The position numbers and the translations under genes are program-made. Positions 1-14,100 of a DNA stretch of 64,000 nt are shown piece by piece. Below the pieces are notes generated by a model. It ran no database searches and was not told the origin of the DNA. It saw nothing but the letters and a program-made list of their open reading frames with translations. How positions within the stretch are numbered: the first letter of the stretch is position 1; every line of letters begins with the position of its first letter. The DNA comes from Cliona cf. orientalis (lineage: Eukaryota > Porifera > Demospongiae > Clionaida > Clionaidae), in NCBI GenBank assembly GCA_963930775.1, contig OZ005698.1:5586501-5650500 (forward strand). The letters run 5' to 3'.

Positions 1-1558
1 CATACTGGCAATCATCCATGACTCTGGTAGAGATAGCGATCTTAGCCGTGATGACAGTAACTCCAGTGAGTGGACATTCCCTTCAGTATACACTGATACT
101 GGTAAGCTGAGCTTGAAAGAGCTCAAGGTGACAAGTTCTCGAGGAATCGACACTAATAAAGGTAGCTGCTTCTTCCATCATCTTTTGCGCTCGGTGTTCT
201 TACGATGATTCAACCGAAACTTCCTTCCACCCATCGTTTTGTGATCTGTAATATTTGAAGGACAGTAATAGCTAGCTATACAATGCCTTCTGGGGCTCTT
301 TTGGTATGAGCATGCAACATATAATACTTCCATAGGGACCACAAAACATGTGAAATGTCTATGATAACGTTACTGATGATAACGTTACTGATGAGGCACA
401 ATCCCCCCACAAAGTTCAACTACATCAGCTCACTACTTTGACACCTCCATCAAGACCATCACATGAAAACTTCAGATACACTACAAACAAGCACACCATG
501 CAACAGAACTCAACAAGTGCAGTTGATTGGCGTCCTTTTTGCGTAACTCTATAGTCTATAGGAAGATATTTACCCCACAAAGTTTCTACCTGGAGGCATC
601 ACACTGCCATGACCATGCCGAGGCGTGAAATCAGCGTTCCCCCAGTTGGCCACGTAATGCAGGCTTGAAAACCACCTCACAGTTACAAATATGCAAAAAT
701 AATGTTATATATGCAAAAATAATGTTATATCTTACCTTAGAACAAATTCAGAACACTCCAAGAGCTCTCCTGCCTCACCAGCCCCTCTACTTCTTGGTGT
801 GAAAAACAACGTGGACTGCCTGCGAGCTGAATGGGGTACTGAACGTATGCGACGCCCATGAATACGATAAACTATACCTAGACAGTTAAATTTTAACTGG
901 AGGACTATCTATGCCTTCAAGAGACCAATACCATCTATTGTACAGCACCATAAATTGTGAATATTTTGTTGTTAAAATATTTTCAGATAGCCTGGCTTGT
1001 GCAAAAAATAAACACAGGAAAATACATGCGCATTAGTACAGGGTCGTTTGTCCGAAAATTTATTGCATGAAATAGACACGAAATATTAGGGATTTATGGT
1101 CTTCGCTTTTGCACACTCTTTGGAAACTGTATTGTGGTTGGTTGTGTGTGGGCAAGTGGTGTATAAGAATGGACACTTCGAGTGGGCAGAATTATACACT
1201 GTCCGCCAGCTTTCAGTGTGCAAGTGTGGACACGCTTGAAAACTGATGCTTATTCTGTATACTCAAGGGTCTATAAGCCCTTGGTATACTCCTTAACTGA
1301 GCACCACTCACCATTCATGGGTGGTATTCAGGAATGTCATAATTAATATTATCAATCTCTGTGTGGTAGCATATAATAGTGAATTTTAAGCCTAAATATA
1401 GATTAGTGTAAGAGCCTTTTACACTTCTGCTTTATTCCAAAGTAATACTAACACCTCCACCCCCCCCCCCCCCCAAATCCCCAATCCCCCATCTCCCATT
1501 CCCAAATGAATATTATTGTGTACTCTTATTATTTATGATTGTTATTTCATTCTTGCAG
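1..1558. other. Upstream/intronic DNA left of the first visible MSH3 exon
   Basis: No MSH3-like exon is recognisable here, so this is either one long MSH3 intron or an assembly discontinuity. A frame is open on the + strand from base 5 to the TGA at 206-208; a GTAAGC donor-like site lies inside it, near base 102. Its sequence matches nothing I recognise and could be chance. Short direct duplications occur near 360-395 (a 16-mer around ATAACGTTACTG) and 691-730 (a 20-mer around ATGCAAAAATAATG). A C-run lies at about 1460-1474, just before the acceptor of the 1559 exon. Confidence 0.4.
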
Positions 1559-4536
1559 TCCTGAAGTAGTGGAAGAACAAGTGATTGAAATCCGAGATGG
1601 GAGGCATCCTGTCATTGACGTTCTCCTGGGGGAAGGGGAGCAGTATGTGCCAAACGACACAACCATGTCTGTAAGTAGTGTGTATACCTTACAGCTATTC
1701 TATGTACACGTTATGACATCTGTGTAGTTGTGTGGTGTCCGGACTATGATAATAACGGGTCCCAACATGGGAGGCAAGAGTTGCTACATCAAGCAGGTTG
1801 CCTTGATCTGCATTATGGCTCAGATTGGCTCCTTTGTTCCAGCCACCTCAGCGAGGGTGGGGGTTCTTGATGCAGTCTATACAAGGTAGCTACTGCCTAC
1901 ATTTACAGTAAAGACAATTTTAGTTGAAATTGTTTGATGATCCAGGATGGGAGCCCTTGATAATATACACACTGGAAAGAGCACTTTCATGGTGGAATTG
2001 ATGGTACGGTGAAATTTCTTGATCTAAAGTGTTTTCTGTTATTGATTATTCTATTATTGCTGTTCCTTAATTTTGATACTGTGCAGGAAGCATCTGAAAT
2101 CCTGAGGCTCGCTACTAGCAACAGTCTTGTAATCCTGGACGAGCTGGGACGAGGGACTAGTACTCATGATGGCACTGCCATTGCCTACTCAACTCTAGTG
2201 CACTTCATCGAGAAGGTGCGTATTAGACTAACTACAGTATGTGTGTTATCGTATGTAACTGTATATTTAGTGGATGGGCGTGTTACTTAACATTTTCCAA
2301 TCTCTCAACAGGTGAAGAGCTTTGTTCTGTTTGTGACCCACTACCCTCTGCTTGCTGAACTGGAGCCCAAATATCCCGAGACGGTGGCAAACTTCCACAT
2401 GGCATATGTAGAGGTGGAGGAATCCAGTTAGTCACCTTATGAATTTAGACTCGCATATCACAAAATAATAATTACCAAGAAACGGAATTTCCTACCCCCC
2501 CCCCAAATTTTGACATGCAGTGGAACCTCTAGGGACAACATTGATGGATACATGTGCCAAAATTAGTAGTTGTTTTGTGCACATATATCTCAGTTCCATC
2601 TGTTACCTTGAAATCTGCCATAATATGTGACCGTCCATGAGAACACCATACATAATACCGTAGGTCGGGTTTTAATTGCGAGTATCTATTAAATGCGAAT
2701 TGCGAGTTATTCTACGTTTCGCAATTAATAGATTCGCAAACATAAACGTTTATGCATACTACAGTATGGTACGGGGTCGTCCATCGCAATTATTGGATTC
2801 GTAATTTGGCCTGACTTGACTAGAACGCAATTATTAAACTACGCAATTAAAACCCGTACTACGGTATGCTGAATATCTATCTGAGATACAGGCCAAAATG
2901 TCACCTATGGTGATAACTATCGATTTTCACTTTTTGATGATAGAGAAGTCATTCCTCTACACATTGTAGCTTCTAGAATACTATACATATGTGACCGTCC
3001 ACGAGAAAACCATGCATAATGCGCTGAAAAAATTTTTTGAGTTAAGGCCACCATTACCAACTACAACCTTTGAACTATTGCTCCAGCAAATTTGAAGTCT
3101 CTAGCCCGTGTAGTCATGGAGATATGAGCAAAAATATACCCGGATCGCCCGTACTCGAGTATTGCAAAAAATTGCAATGAACTTGGCTACGTACGTTGCA
3201 CGCGGAAGTCCGTATACTCGCCGTTTATGGTAAATACGTGGCCCCGCCCACAAAGTCAATGAGCTAGCTGGCTGCCAAAACGCTCGAAGGAGAGCAGCAG
3301 CCAACGTTTCGATGGGAAAGAACAAGAAGACAAACGTTTCTAAAGATCATTAATACACAGAATCGGAGAAAGAAGTGGCTGGAGAGTTTTTCTGTGCAGC
3401 TGCCGTGCTTGCCTACCTGCAACCATAGATAGTAGAGTATCTATGCTGCAACTATGGCAACGGCTCCGTATCATGGACGGTCCATGTTAGCTACACGGCC
3501 GACTTCTTCGAGCCATAACTCGGTACGTATAGCGTTCTAGAAGCTACGAAGCAGATTTTTGTGTAGAGGAATGATTCCTCTATCGATCTATACCAAAAAG
3601 TGAAAATCGATAGTTATCACCATAGGTAACTATTTTGGCCTGTATCTCAGATTGATATCCAGCGCATTATGCATGGTTTTCTCGTGGACGGTCACATATA
3701 CTTCCAAGTAATGGCTTAAAGAAATCAGGCGAGTAGCTACATAGAGCGCCCACGATACATTGACATTAATTTTGGTAGTCCCCCTTCAAGCTCCACTTTC
3801 AGCAGTAAGCTTTTGTCACTCTCGAAGACCACACATAGCGCTTTTGCTTCAAAACTGTTCCTCTTTCAATAGATATGATGAAGTGCTGGCGCGAGGATGG
3901 AACCACTGCGCACAAAATTGCAAGCAGGGGGTCACTCATAGGCTGTGTGTCCAGAGCTGCGACCATGGTCAAGATGTAGTCAAAGTTCCAAGGCATTTTT
4001 TGGGGATCGATCAAACGGTGCAGCAGGGTGTCCCCCCCCCCCCCCCCCCCCCCAAACTTTTGAATCCTGCATGGGGGTGGAAGCATGTATGTAGGTAAGT
4101 CCGGTCTGGTGTAGCATGCGTGGTATATAGCATAATATTATGTTGTCTGTATTGTGGAGGTTCCACTGTATTATAAGTTTCAGCAGTTTGATAGACTAGA
4201 GTATACATTAATTTCCCATATTCAGGTCCCTTCTAGTAATACCTTACTTCTTGGATTGAAATAATATGATTAGTAACTCTTCACTTGTTTGTCGTTTATA
4301 TAGGTGAAGACTATGAGAAAGTAGTGTTTCTCTACCAGCTGGAGCGAGGTGAGGCTGGAGGGAGCTATGGCCTCAATGTGGCTGCCCTGGCTGGACTGCC
4401 CCACTCCATACTCCGCCTAGCTCAAACCAAATCAAGGCAACTGCAACAGACAGTGAACAGTAAAGCTCCTGGATCAACTACCGACATCAAAAGCCTGTTG
4501 AACTTGTTTTCCAAGACCTGTAATAATTCCTATTAA
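1559..4536 (+). CDS. MSH3: DNA mismatch repair protein MSH3, C-terminal ATPase part (5' truncated by window)
   Basis: Six exons: 1559-1670, 1728-1885, 1946-2003, 2087-2215, 2312-2426 and 4304-4536, all with GT..AG ends. They join to one frame of 267 residues ending at TAA 4534-4536. Visible are the Walker A motif GPNMGGKS in the second exon, Walker [15 protein letters not shown] in the fourth, a [10 protein letters not shown] segment in the fifth and the C-terminal helix-turn-helix/dimerisation region in the last. The stretch [12 protein letters not shown] before the ATPase core and the Y-V-P-N spacing match MSH3 rather than MSH2 or MSH6. Family role: MSH3 pairs with MSH2 (MutS-beta) in the nucleus, recognises insertion/deletion loops and uses ATP to signal repair. 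The DNA-binding N-terminal half is outside the window. The last intron, 1,877 bases, is filled by transposon remnants. Confidence 0.93.
2626..3695. mobile_element. Long-TIR nonautonomous DNA element (TGTGACCGTCC ends), interrupted
   Basis: The left arm (2626-2654 resumed at 2868-2979) is the inverted copy of 3540-3695 over roughly 140 bases. It begins TGTGACCGTCCAYGAGAA and continues through a shared GAGATACAGGCCAAAAT segment. A second copy of the terminal motif starts at 2990, so two members may lie in tandem or one has rearranged. The left arm is split by a separate small element at 2655-2867. No transposase is encoded. Confidence 0.75.
2655..2867. mobile_element. MITE with ATACCGTAG..GGGTTTTAATTGCG ends, nested
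   Basis: The first 26 bases and the last 26 bases are inverted copies apart from two mismatches. Removing this 213-base interval restores the alignment of the surrounding element's left arm with its right arm, which shows a later insertion into an existing element. Confidence 0.8.
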
Positions 4537-5101
4537 TTTGCTCGTATCTCACTCACAACTAATAATATCCATTCTCATGATTTTTTTTTTTTTATATTCT
4601 TCTGGCTCTCCACATTTCAATTTGGCTGTGTATGCCTATTCATGCTGTAATTGCTTTATTTTTTGTGAACCATCGCTACAATCTGCTTGCAATGGGCTGT
4701 GATCAAGTTCATACCAGATTCATTGATGTGTCAGTCAATCACGGAATTCAGCATAGTATCATGATCAGGGACTAACTGCAAGTGACCCAGGTGTGATAGA
4801 GCTCCATGCATGACTATTGCTACCCAACCTCTGACCCTTATGAACCCGTAAAGGGCCGGGGTTAGTCTATCAAGCTAGACCCCTTTTCTTTGGACGATCT
4901 TTACCCACTCTATCCACACTCGAGTGAGTGGGTAAAGGGCATCGGGCGAAAAAGGAGACTGGGCACATACGATCCTAGATCCTCGGGCCTCGATCGTCCC
5001 GCCCCCTGTCTAAATAATCGCAGCATAAGGTAATTTTGAAGAAGATTGGCAAGCTGCAAGGGCCACGAGTTTTGCACTTTTTTCTAGGCACAGAACAAGC
5101 A
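4537..5101. other. Intergenic region MSH3 to AP4B1
   Basis: It separates two genes on the same strand by 565 bases. It contains a T-run near 4580, a hairpin-forming TTTACCCACTC/GAGTGGGTAAA pair at about 4909-4938 and a repeat-like AGACCCCTTTTC segment. The AP4B1 promoter should lie here, but no TATA box or other element is convincing. No consensus AATAAA follows the MSH3 stop closely. Confidence 0.5.
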
Positions 5102-8100
5102 ATGTCGGGTCAGGAGGCGAAGAGAAGTGAAGTGACGGAGCTGAGGTAAGTGTAAAGATCACGAGGGTTACGACAGTATTAAGTTGAGTCCCGTGCATGG
5201 CAACCTTTGACAGAGGCCTGTTGCGGAGTCCTGATGTTCAGAAAGACCCCAGGCGCTACCTTCAGGCTGTGCAGAAGGTCATTGCCTGTATGACACTGGG
5301 CATTGATGTCTCCAAGCTGTTTAGTGAGATGATCATGGTGAGATTTATAATATACTCCTTTGATATTTTTTACACCTATACTGTATGTACCTGTATACCT
5401 GTGAATGTGTAGATCAAGTGCAAGTAGGTGGGACAATCCATTGTCTTGGCACTGATGGGGGGAGAGGGGAGTCAATGAGAAAGATTATCTGTGGTCATAA
5501 CCCCGGGTGTCCCTGCATGTACATGTACATGTCCCTCTCCTCCCCTCATCCCCCCCCCCCCACCCCCACCCACCCACTCCTTTGCGAAGACGCAGTGGAG
5601 AACATGTCTGGCCTATGAGTACATTACATACATAATCAGTCATGGGACCTGGCTGATATTTTGTGCTCGTTGGAAACATTTTATGTAATTCTTGACCCTG
5701 ATCAAACCTCTAGATATTATTGTGAAAGTACTTGATTCACTTAGCATATTTACATGTATGTACATGTACATGATAGTGTGGGTGTACCCTAATAAGGACA
5801 GGGGGCCTTAACATGTCTGCTCACCAAGCACTTATACCTTTAATGAACAATTCCCTTTGATCTTTGAGTAGTAGGGATTTATCAAGTACTGTATGTGGCT
5901 GATCTACATGTACGTATGTAATATTTCTTACTAGTGCATGTACACATGTCAATGTACGCTGACTCATTTATTTGGCCAGTATCCATCAGAGTTGTATGAC
6001 TGGCACCCTTTCCTTTAGCGTGTATACAAAACACTTACTTTTCCTTAAGTACCCATCACTTCTCTTTAAACTGACGTTTTATTAGCCACTTACATACATG
6101 TAAGTGGAGAGGCGTGACCTATCCCCGTATGCACCTCAGAGCTATTACAACCTCTGGAGGAACACGTGTCCATAAGACTGCAAGTACATGTAGCATGGTG
6201 ACTAGATCTCAGCTTGTCAGCTAGCTAGCTGGTACATGCATTTCAGTGCTTCCTACCCAGGGATTCCCAAAGCAAAAAATCTAGTAGTTATATCTCAATA
6301 TTATTGTCGCCAATCAGTGCTAAACATAAAGCCATATTGTGAAGGAAACAATGATAAAAATGGCAGTATCCAAAGTGTAGGATACAGCTAATTTGGCTAG
6401 TGTATAGGGAACCCCTTACATTGCTAGTACCCCCTCTCTTCATTTATCATGACACACTAACAACCGGCCGTGTACTACGTATGCATAATAATATGATATC
6501 CTTCACTTACACTCTGTCCCTACCAGGCTGGTGCCACGACTGACCTGGTGCAGAAGAAGCTGGTCTATCTCTACCTGAGCAACTATGCTGAGGCTAACTC
6601 AGACGTAGCTCTCCTCACCGTCAACACGCTGCAGAAGGACTGCCAGGACCGCAACCCGGTCGTCAGGGGACTCGCCCTAAGGAGCATGTGCTCACTCAGG
6701 TACAGTGCTCTATCTGTACATGTACATGTACATATACATGTGCATTGCAATACTCACACATGTATAAGGACATGTCCAGTGATAGATCTAATGTACATTG
6801 TGATCTAAAATGTTTCTGCATGGATTAATTTTGCCTGAGCAAATACTGGGATGGTTTACATTGTATACGTATGTTAGCATAAACTTTGATGTACTTATAA
6901 GTGTGTAATCACTGTGGTGTTTATGCTGTGTTTGTCGTGATGGCTTCAGCTTCAAGACATGGACAGGGCAACAGTTGATGATTCATGCATGTATATATGT
7001 ATATGTAACATTGTATAGTCAATTTTCCAGCTCTTATCCCATCCCCAACCATTTACTATGTGTATTCACAGAGTAAAATTTTGTAAATGTTTTGTGTTAT
7101 ACCCATTCCTTCTTGTTTCCTCATGTCCAGACTGCCAAACATCCTCGAGTACCTAAGAGAGCCACTTCAGGCCGGACTTGGTGACAGGAGTCCCTATGTT
7201 AGAAAGACGTGTGTCATGGGAATTGTCAAATTATTCCATGTGGCTCCAGAGTTTGTCGAAGGTACATACATTGTATGTACATGCACATGTATATGTATAT
7301 CTTGAATTTATCACAATTATAAATGGTATTAATTTCTGGCAACTATCCAATTTGACATAATAGAGTTCAATGCATGCTTCTACTTGTGTACATGTTGTAT
7401 CTTTGATGGGTCTAGTTTATTGATTTACTAGCTCCCAATTTCCCCCCACAGAGTTGAATCTAGTGGATGTGCTGTACCAGATGTTGCGAGACCGTGACCC
7501 TCAGGTTGTCTCCAACTGCATCTCTGCCCTGAGTGAGATCCTGGCCAGCGAGGGAGGCATGGTCGTCAATTCAAAGATAACACACTACCTGCTAAACAGG
7601 TCAGCATCGTAATTACAAATCCTCCCCACCTAAGTTTATCCCCAGCCCCCTCCCTTCTCCCGCATGGGCATAGGCGGCGGAATTGGGATTGTCATACATC
7701 TTGGTCCCCCTCACATTCAATATGCTCCCGCTGCCTATGCACATGGGGTATGACCTTGAAACTAAAGCTAATCCCCACTCTCCACCCTTTAAACAACTCA
7801 CTGAATTAGTCTCTGGTTGTATTGCTGTGCAGTCCAACCTGTGTTCAGTGGTCACTGTGTAAGGCAGCCACCTAGTACTTTCTGATCATGCCACTTGTAT
7901 GTAGTTTATCCTCCAAGTAACAAACATTCGTACATTAAACACATCTTTAGAACAGCCACTGATTTTCAGCCCATGGGTGACCATTATAGATTTCTCTTTC
8001 ATTCTTAAGCCTGAAAACTAAAAAGTATGATGTTTACACTCTTATATAGGATGAAGGAATTCAGTGAATGGGGTCAGTGTCAGGTGCTGGACCTTCTCCG

Positions 8101-11100
8101 ACGCTACCAGCCGACCTCTGAGGACGACCTCTTTGATGTTCTGGTAGGTACTATGACAGTGTGGACTCCCGAATTGAACACAGAATATGGGGGATCATAA
8201 CTATATTGTAACCATTATCATCTGTAGCTACTTTCATTACACATGTACCATCAAAATAGTATAGTATTCCTACATATACGTACTATAGTAGTATTTTGAG
8301 GTTGTGTGTAAATGTTTGTCATTCTCGGAACACTGATGAATGATTTTACTACCTTCAGTAAAAGCCGTGACTTTGCCATGAGCCATTAGCTCTAGGATAA
8401 GACATTATATTATGTAGTTTGAACTACTGTTACAGTTGATGATGTATTGTACACTGGCATTCCCCTTCCCAACTTCTCCATAGAAGGTCAAAGCTTACTC
8501 TTCATAAAAAAAATGATGTGCTCCATTTTCAGAATGTGCTTGATGAGCGTCTGAAGCACACCAACAGTGGTGTGGTGCTGGGAGGCATTCACCTCTTCCT
8601 CCACCTCACTGACGATAAGCCACACCTACAGCAAGATGTCTACGACAGAATAAAATGTAAGTACATAATCATGCTCTTTCCCTAGTCGATAGTTGTACCA
8701 TAGCCGGAAATTTTGGGTGCTTACCTGCAACTACCAGTGTACATGTAAAGTCTGCAAAATTTCTTGCTTGCATATGTACATAATATGGCAATTTTGTACT
8801 GGATCACCAAACATTAATTTATAGTGACACATGTAGAGCTGCCAAGAAATTCTTATATTATTTATAGCTTCGCTGCCAAATTTATTTCCCAATACTTTTG
8901 GTTACACCGTAGTATGGGAAGAATGTAATGCTCATATTTGTACATTGTGGATGTGTAATAATATGTACAATGTATACACTCTGTACATGTACATACGTAA
9001 GCATATGTACATGTACATGTATGTGTGCAACTACCATCCTTTGGGGGATAATATTAAATTAATTTTTATGCCCTCTGTTGAATTTTATTCTTCTTGTCTC
9101 ATCAGCTCCCCTGCTGACGATGCTTGGTTCAGGGTCCTCAGAGGTCATCTACACCTGCCTGCAGCATGTCCAGCTACTGCTGGCCAGACAGCCTGACATG
9201 TGGAGCACCAGCTACCAAAACTTCTTCTGCAGGTATGCATACCACACTACTCCATATAGTAGACACTTTGCTTGGCCCCAACAGTATCACTGCCCATACA
9301 AACTCACCCTATAGCGGACACTTTGGCGAAAAAATTGTAGACTCGCTTGTGAAACAAATAGCAAAAAGAGCTAAAGGCTAGCTACAGGCTAGCTACAGCG
9401 CTACAAATGCGCTATAACTGCTAATCTCTATGTTTAATAGCAATGTTTAATAGCAAGCTTGAGTAGTTTCTAGGTACTATATACATGTATGTGTAAGGTC
9501 ACAGGTCACATTACATCATCAGTTATTTCAGTAAGCCACACCTACCATACTTCAATAAAGAGAGGACACCTTGCCAATCCAGCCACTTTACTGAGTCCCA
9601 AGGTGTCCAGTATAGAGGGATTCCACTGTACATGTAGTTGCATGCACATTTACATGTACATGTGTTTGTTATCCAGGTACAACGATCCTCCCTATGTGAA
9701 GGTGAAGAAGCTGGAGGTACTCACTGAAGTCTGTAATGTCGAGAATGCTCAGTATATTGTTGATGAATTAGGGTAAGGTTAATGCATTTCCTCGCTTGTA
9801 TTATTGCCTTTTACATGTACATGTACCGTAATAGATTGTGATGTACCTGTAGCTGATTATGTATTATGTCCATGACTTGCTAAGCTATACCAACATTGGG
9901 CTGGGACTTGGAGGGGTGGGGGGGGGGGGGGGGGGGGGGGGTTGCAAAGGGATGACTATTACATCTTCACTTGGTGACCATTACCTACTAGCAATGACAC
10001 CTGCATTTAATCAGACAGGCATATAGTGCTTTGCTTTTATTTTATGGGGATGACTCCACTAAGTACAGTATACAGTGTACATTTGTTTATTGTACATGTA
10101 TATTTGTAACTGTTGCTACTGTTTCTCAAGTAAAGTATGCTAGGGGAGGGACAAGTTTCCATCATATATGTATGCACATTATCTCCACTGTTTGTTCATT
10201 TCTTACAGTGAGTATGCGACTGATGTGAATGTGTTGGTTGCGAGGAAGGCCATCCAGGCCGTAGGGAAGATTGCTCTCAGGGTGGCTGCCAGGGCAAACA
10301 CATGTGCAGACAAACTGGTGTCTCTGCTGGCTATGGAGATCGACTATGTCACTGCCGAAACACTCATCTCCCTCGCTAGTGAGTGTACTATCAAATGGCT
10401 AATATGAATCACTTATAAATGGTGTACATACCGTATAGCCAGAAATATTGGCGGGAATTAAAATGAGCCCAAAATCGCTATTGCAAGAATATTGGCAGAT
10501 TTAAATTTGGCGGTTCAGTGTGGGATCGCCATACGTATATAATTGTGCTAGTAGGAAATTTTAGCAGATTTTAATTTGGCAGTTGTAATATAGACTGCCA
10601 AACCGCCAAATTTAATTCCCCTCCAAATTTTCTGGCCATGCGGTATATAGTGAGTCAGCCCGAAATGTCTAACACAGAAAGCAAGCATCCTATTGGCGTC
10701 TATTCCCCTGCAGTCGGTTAATACAATGTCATGGTATTTGTGTGCTAGAGCTAGGATCTGAGATTCTTTAGAGGATTTGTATTGTAGTCATAGCAATAAT
10801 TTTACTTGACGCAGTTGTACACATTTTGTGTGTAATCTGTACATACGTGTGCTGTAGATATCCTTCGAAAGTTTGATACGATGATGGAGTCGGTGATCCC
10901 CCAGCTGCCCACCTCCTTTGATGATGTCTCTGATCCTGATGGAAAATCAGCTCTCATCTGGATGCTCGGAGAGTATGGGGAGGTACGTACAGCCATGTGA
11001 ATTGTATAGATGCAGCTATGCACTTTACAAAATAGTGACTTACTCTTCTCTCTCTTTCTCTCTCTATCTTTCTTTTCTCTCCTCTCTCTCCCCCTACCCC

Positions 11101-14100
11101 ACCCCACTCCATATTTTGTTTTGTCTATCACTTTCAGTCCCCTCCCTCTCATCCCTCTGAGTCTCATACTTGTATATATACACTGTCAGCTGTGCTTGCA
11201 AATTTGTGCAGTTGTAATTATTATATGATTATGATTCCCCAGTCGTTGCCTAATGCTCCCTACATGCTGGAGGAGATTGTTAAGAGTGTCTCTGAAGAGT
11301 CATCCTCTTCAGTGAAGCTACAGCTGCTCTCAGCTGTCATGAAGTTGTTCTTTAAGAGACCACCAGAATGCCAGGAGATGCTCGGAACACTGCTAGAACA
11401 CTCCATTGGTAAACTCTTGCCATTTCCTCCACCTAACCAAATACATGTACATTTACGAGTACACGTGTGTGTGCATTCACTGACCGTGTTTGTGAGGCTT
11501 AGTGCTGTGCCTGAGTGGGTAGATTTTCCTACATGTACATCATACTCATAGGTTTTTGTGGGATTGATTATTGAAGAAATCTTCATAGATATTTTGCGTG
11601 ATCTTTTATATTATAATACTTGTAATAATTAATTATTATGTGAACATTAGCTATTATTGCCTATGTGTATGTGTGTGTGTGCAGATGAAGAGGGTGATAT
11701 GGATGTTCATGATCGAGGTATGCTCTACTACCGTCTCCTGAAGCACGATGTGAAGGAGGCCCAAAAGGTCGTCTGTGGTCAAGCTAAGACAGTCGCTGAA
11801 GAGAACACTGTTATACCAAGGGTATGTACAGTACCAGGTACTCTAGTCTCTGCCTGTATGATATGGCTAGGAATAATCTCTACTGCAAGCTTGTCCTCCA
11901 TAATTTATAATCTTTGGATTAATTTTCAATTTTCATGAGCTCCCCCTTCTCTACCACACTACTGTATTTTGTGGGTATTTTCATAATCATTCATGTAACC
12001 TGCTAACCCTAGATCTCAACACTAGGCACCTACATGTAAGTGGCTCTGCCCTTTGCTGGGGTTTGCCTGAGCAGGCAATGGGATGGTGGCCCCTAGGTTT
12101 AACTTCACAATAATATCGTCTTATTTCTCTGCAGCTCTCTTTGTTCCCTGAGTTCAACACGTTGTCAGTGATGTATGGTGAGTCTTCGCTCAACTTCATA
12201 GAGCAGGAGTGTCCCTATGTCCTCTCGGAAGGCACCGCTCCACGCACAGCAGGTCATTAATACATGTACTGTACCTTCACGAAAGAGGTCCCATGGGTAA
12301 TTCACCTTACACTGGGGTCAGACTCGAGGGTGGCCCAACATTCCATAGTGGGCCCTCTATTACAAGAGCACAATACAATCTATAATAGTTATCTGCCAGT
12401 AATTGGGGTGCATTCATGCATCTCATGCACCCCAATTACTGGCAGATAACTATTTTGTTGGTAGTTCATCATTGGCCTACTATATGATGACCCAACCCCT
12501 GCCCATAGCTGGCAAATTGCCTATAAAAACTTTGGTTGCTAAACAACTACCAACAAATATGTATGTAATAGTGTATTAGATACATGTACTTGATAATAAT
12601 TATTTTTCTGCATATCTTAGACTGTGTTTTACATGTATGCATGTTGTCCAGCAACAGAGTTTTAACTATGGGAATTTACATGTATTAAAACGATGAGTGT
12701 GTGTACATGTATGTAGCTGGAAGGGGTGTTGTTGTTACTGTATACTTCTTATACAATATCATTGTTCATATCTACTGTATGCAGAGCCCAACTTTGACTT
12801 GATGGCATCTGAATCGTCCAGCCAGGTGTCATCCACTGATGGGAATTCCCCCCAGCCCTCACCTCGCTTCACCAGACAAGAGATCAGCGTACCAGAGTTC
12901 AGGGATGAACCATTCGTAAGTCAGTGCACACTATACCATCTGCTCAACGTGTGTATTAAATTGAGGACCAACTACAGCAATGAATATTGTTAGTGGTGAA
13001 CCCTAGTCTGTTTGGTTAGCCATCTATTTGTTAATCGATCATATTCATTAACCGCATAGGCGGAGGGTTACGGCAATTGTTGGCGATTTTTGTCCGTCCA
13101 TCTGTGCTAATTGTCATTGTAATGGACAGAGTAAACAGGGAGTGGCTCTCAAGTGCGTAATTCAGTTTAGGTAGTCACAGAGGCTTTCAGTTTATTGGTT
13201 TATATAACGACATAGCCAGGTGCCTTCCCCTACTCCTAGATCATGTGACTGACTCTAAAGTGAACAGTACCAGAAGCCTGTTCGGGTGCGTGGTATGTAG
13301 TTCGGGGCGAGCCTGAGCGAGCCCCGAATACACGAGGTACAGGAAGCGGTTTTATATAATATATATATACATGTATATGTTTGTGGGGTGATCATTTCAG
13401 TGAGGAGAGAGTTAAATTTTGAACGTGTACGGTAATGGTCGTCGTGCGCATGCGCATACGACCATTGATATGAGAGATAACTCGAGTATAGGCGAGGCAT
13501 AAAACTGGAAAGGTGAGTGCTGTACCACTCTGGCAACATGGGCAAGGTTCAGGTCCACGATTAACATCACTGGTAGACTCTATTTTCCTAAGCATGAAGT
13601 AGTCTCATGCCCAGCCCCCTTTCACGCACGCGGAGAGGGGGCTGGGCACAAGAAGATGACTGCATGGAGGCTTATCCTCTCATGGCCTGGCTACAGGTAC
13701 TTGGACTCATGATTATGGCATGTAGACTACAAAATATTCAACATTATTGGACTATAGCTATTATACTAGCAATCTATGATACTGCCGTGGTAGCTTCTCA
13801 GGCCTAGCTATTGAGATACCAACCCCATGTGCACATGCATGCCTGTGTGCTTTCAAAGAAATCTTGTGACTTTTGTGAAGGCTCGCCCCGCATAGATGAT
13901 TTTCATCACCACTAGTTACTCCTGATATTGAACAGGCATACACAGGGAGCCATGCTATACATGCGCATGAGTCATGCGGTGAGAGGTCTGCACTTTAGTG
14001 CATTCATTTTTATTGAAATTATATGGCTACTGGCATTTGTGTACAGTGGAACCCTCTTAACGGCCACTTCTGGTGAGTGGCCATGTCAAGAATGGCCACT

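Larger units (their letters stand above)
2518..4168. mobile_element. Outer terminal-inverted-repeat remnant in the last MSH3 intron
   Basis: CAGTGGAACCTC at 2518-2529 reappears inverted at 4157-4168. The same terminal motif flanks a much smaller element at 14043-14175, which argues for a real transposon end. The arms beyond 12 bases are poor, so the pairing of these two ends is tentative. The interval contains at least two other inverted-repeat elements and a 22-base C run at 4032-4053. Confidence 0.4.

Noticed and set aside
5-208. Possible terminal exon of another gene at the left edge
   Set aside because: The frame is open for about 67 codons but no family is recognised and it does not match MSH3; too short to support.
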